Shown: one piece after another, positions 5,912 to 5,922 of the stretch
Position numbering within the stretch: position 1 is the stretch's first letter
How the letters are laid out: each line of letters opens with the position of its first letter
Source of the DNA: CAYGZC01 sp964354225
Lineage (GTDB): Bacteria > Bacteroidota > Ignavibacteria > UBA10030 > SZUA-254
Assembly (NCBI GenBank): GCA_964354225.1
Contig: CAYGZC010000049.1
Location: 1-5,922, forward strand
DNA: 5,922 nucleotides
Direction of reading: 5' to 3'
Notes under the pieces: generated by a model
Database searches by the model: none
What the model was told of the DNA's origin: nothing
Seen by the model: only the letters and a program-made list of their open reading frames with translations
Translations under genes and position numbers: made by a program

Positions 5912-5922
5912 ATGCACTGATT

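Noticed and set aside
5912..5920. ATG just after the ispE stop as the start of a next gene
   Set aside because: The frame reads ATG CAC TGA and ends at once; the next gene, if any, lies beyond the window.

Overview
The window looks like a piece of chromosome from a Bacteroidota/Ignavibacteria-type bacterium (FCB group). The lineage is inferred from three things. A large secreted protein ends in an 'NYPNPFNPST ... LASGVYLYQL' sorting domain typical of type IX secretion (T9SS). The same protein carries paired 'GWNLISVPL ... GYWMK' modules that I associate with Ignavibacteria-like genomes. The sequence is moderately AT-rich and rich in short REP-like repeats. I cannot place it more finely without a search.

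Layout. Positions 1-518 (minus strand) hold two tightly packed small genes: a secreted 110-residue protein with a carboxypeptidase-regulatory-like beta fold (186-518), then, 2 nt after its stop, the first 61 codons of a single-pass membrane protein that runs off the window (1-183). Positions 519-674 are a short gap with a weak hairpin plus U-tract that could terminate the next gene. Positions 675-4775 (minus) are one long gene for a 1366-residue M6-family secreted metalloprotease with Ig-like repeats and a C-terminal T9SS sorting domain. Its start is at 4775, set by a GGAGG ribosome binding site, rather than at the longer open-frame start at 4871. Positions 4776-5038 are a divergent intergenic region with a good sigma70-like promoter for the protease, a leader hairpin, a small dyad and a short run of 'AAATCTG'-type repeats. 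Positions 5039-5911 (plus) encode IspE of the MEP isoprenoid pathway, without a visible Shine-Dalgarno sequence.

The genes do not form one pathway: a housekeeping kinase is divergent from a secreted protease, followed by an unrelated two-gene cell-envelope unit. I see no phage, transposon, CRISPR, toxin-antitoxin or defence system, and no clear undescribed system. The most distinctive signal is short repeat DNA lying within or next to genes. An exact 7-bp-period array of nine units (63 bp) sits in frame inside ispE and adds three 7-residue peptide repeats. A REP-like 17-mer is read as part of the protease sorting domain. A third repeat-like stretch lies just upstream of ispE.
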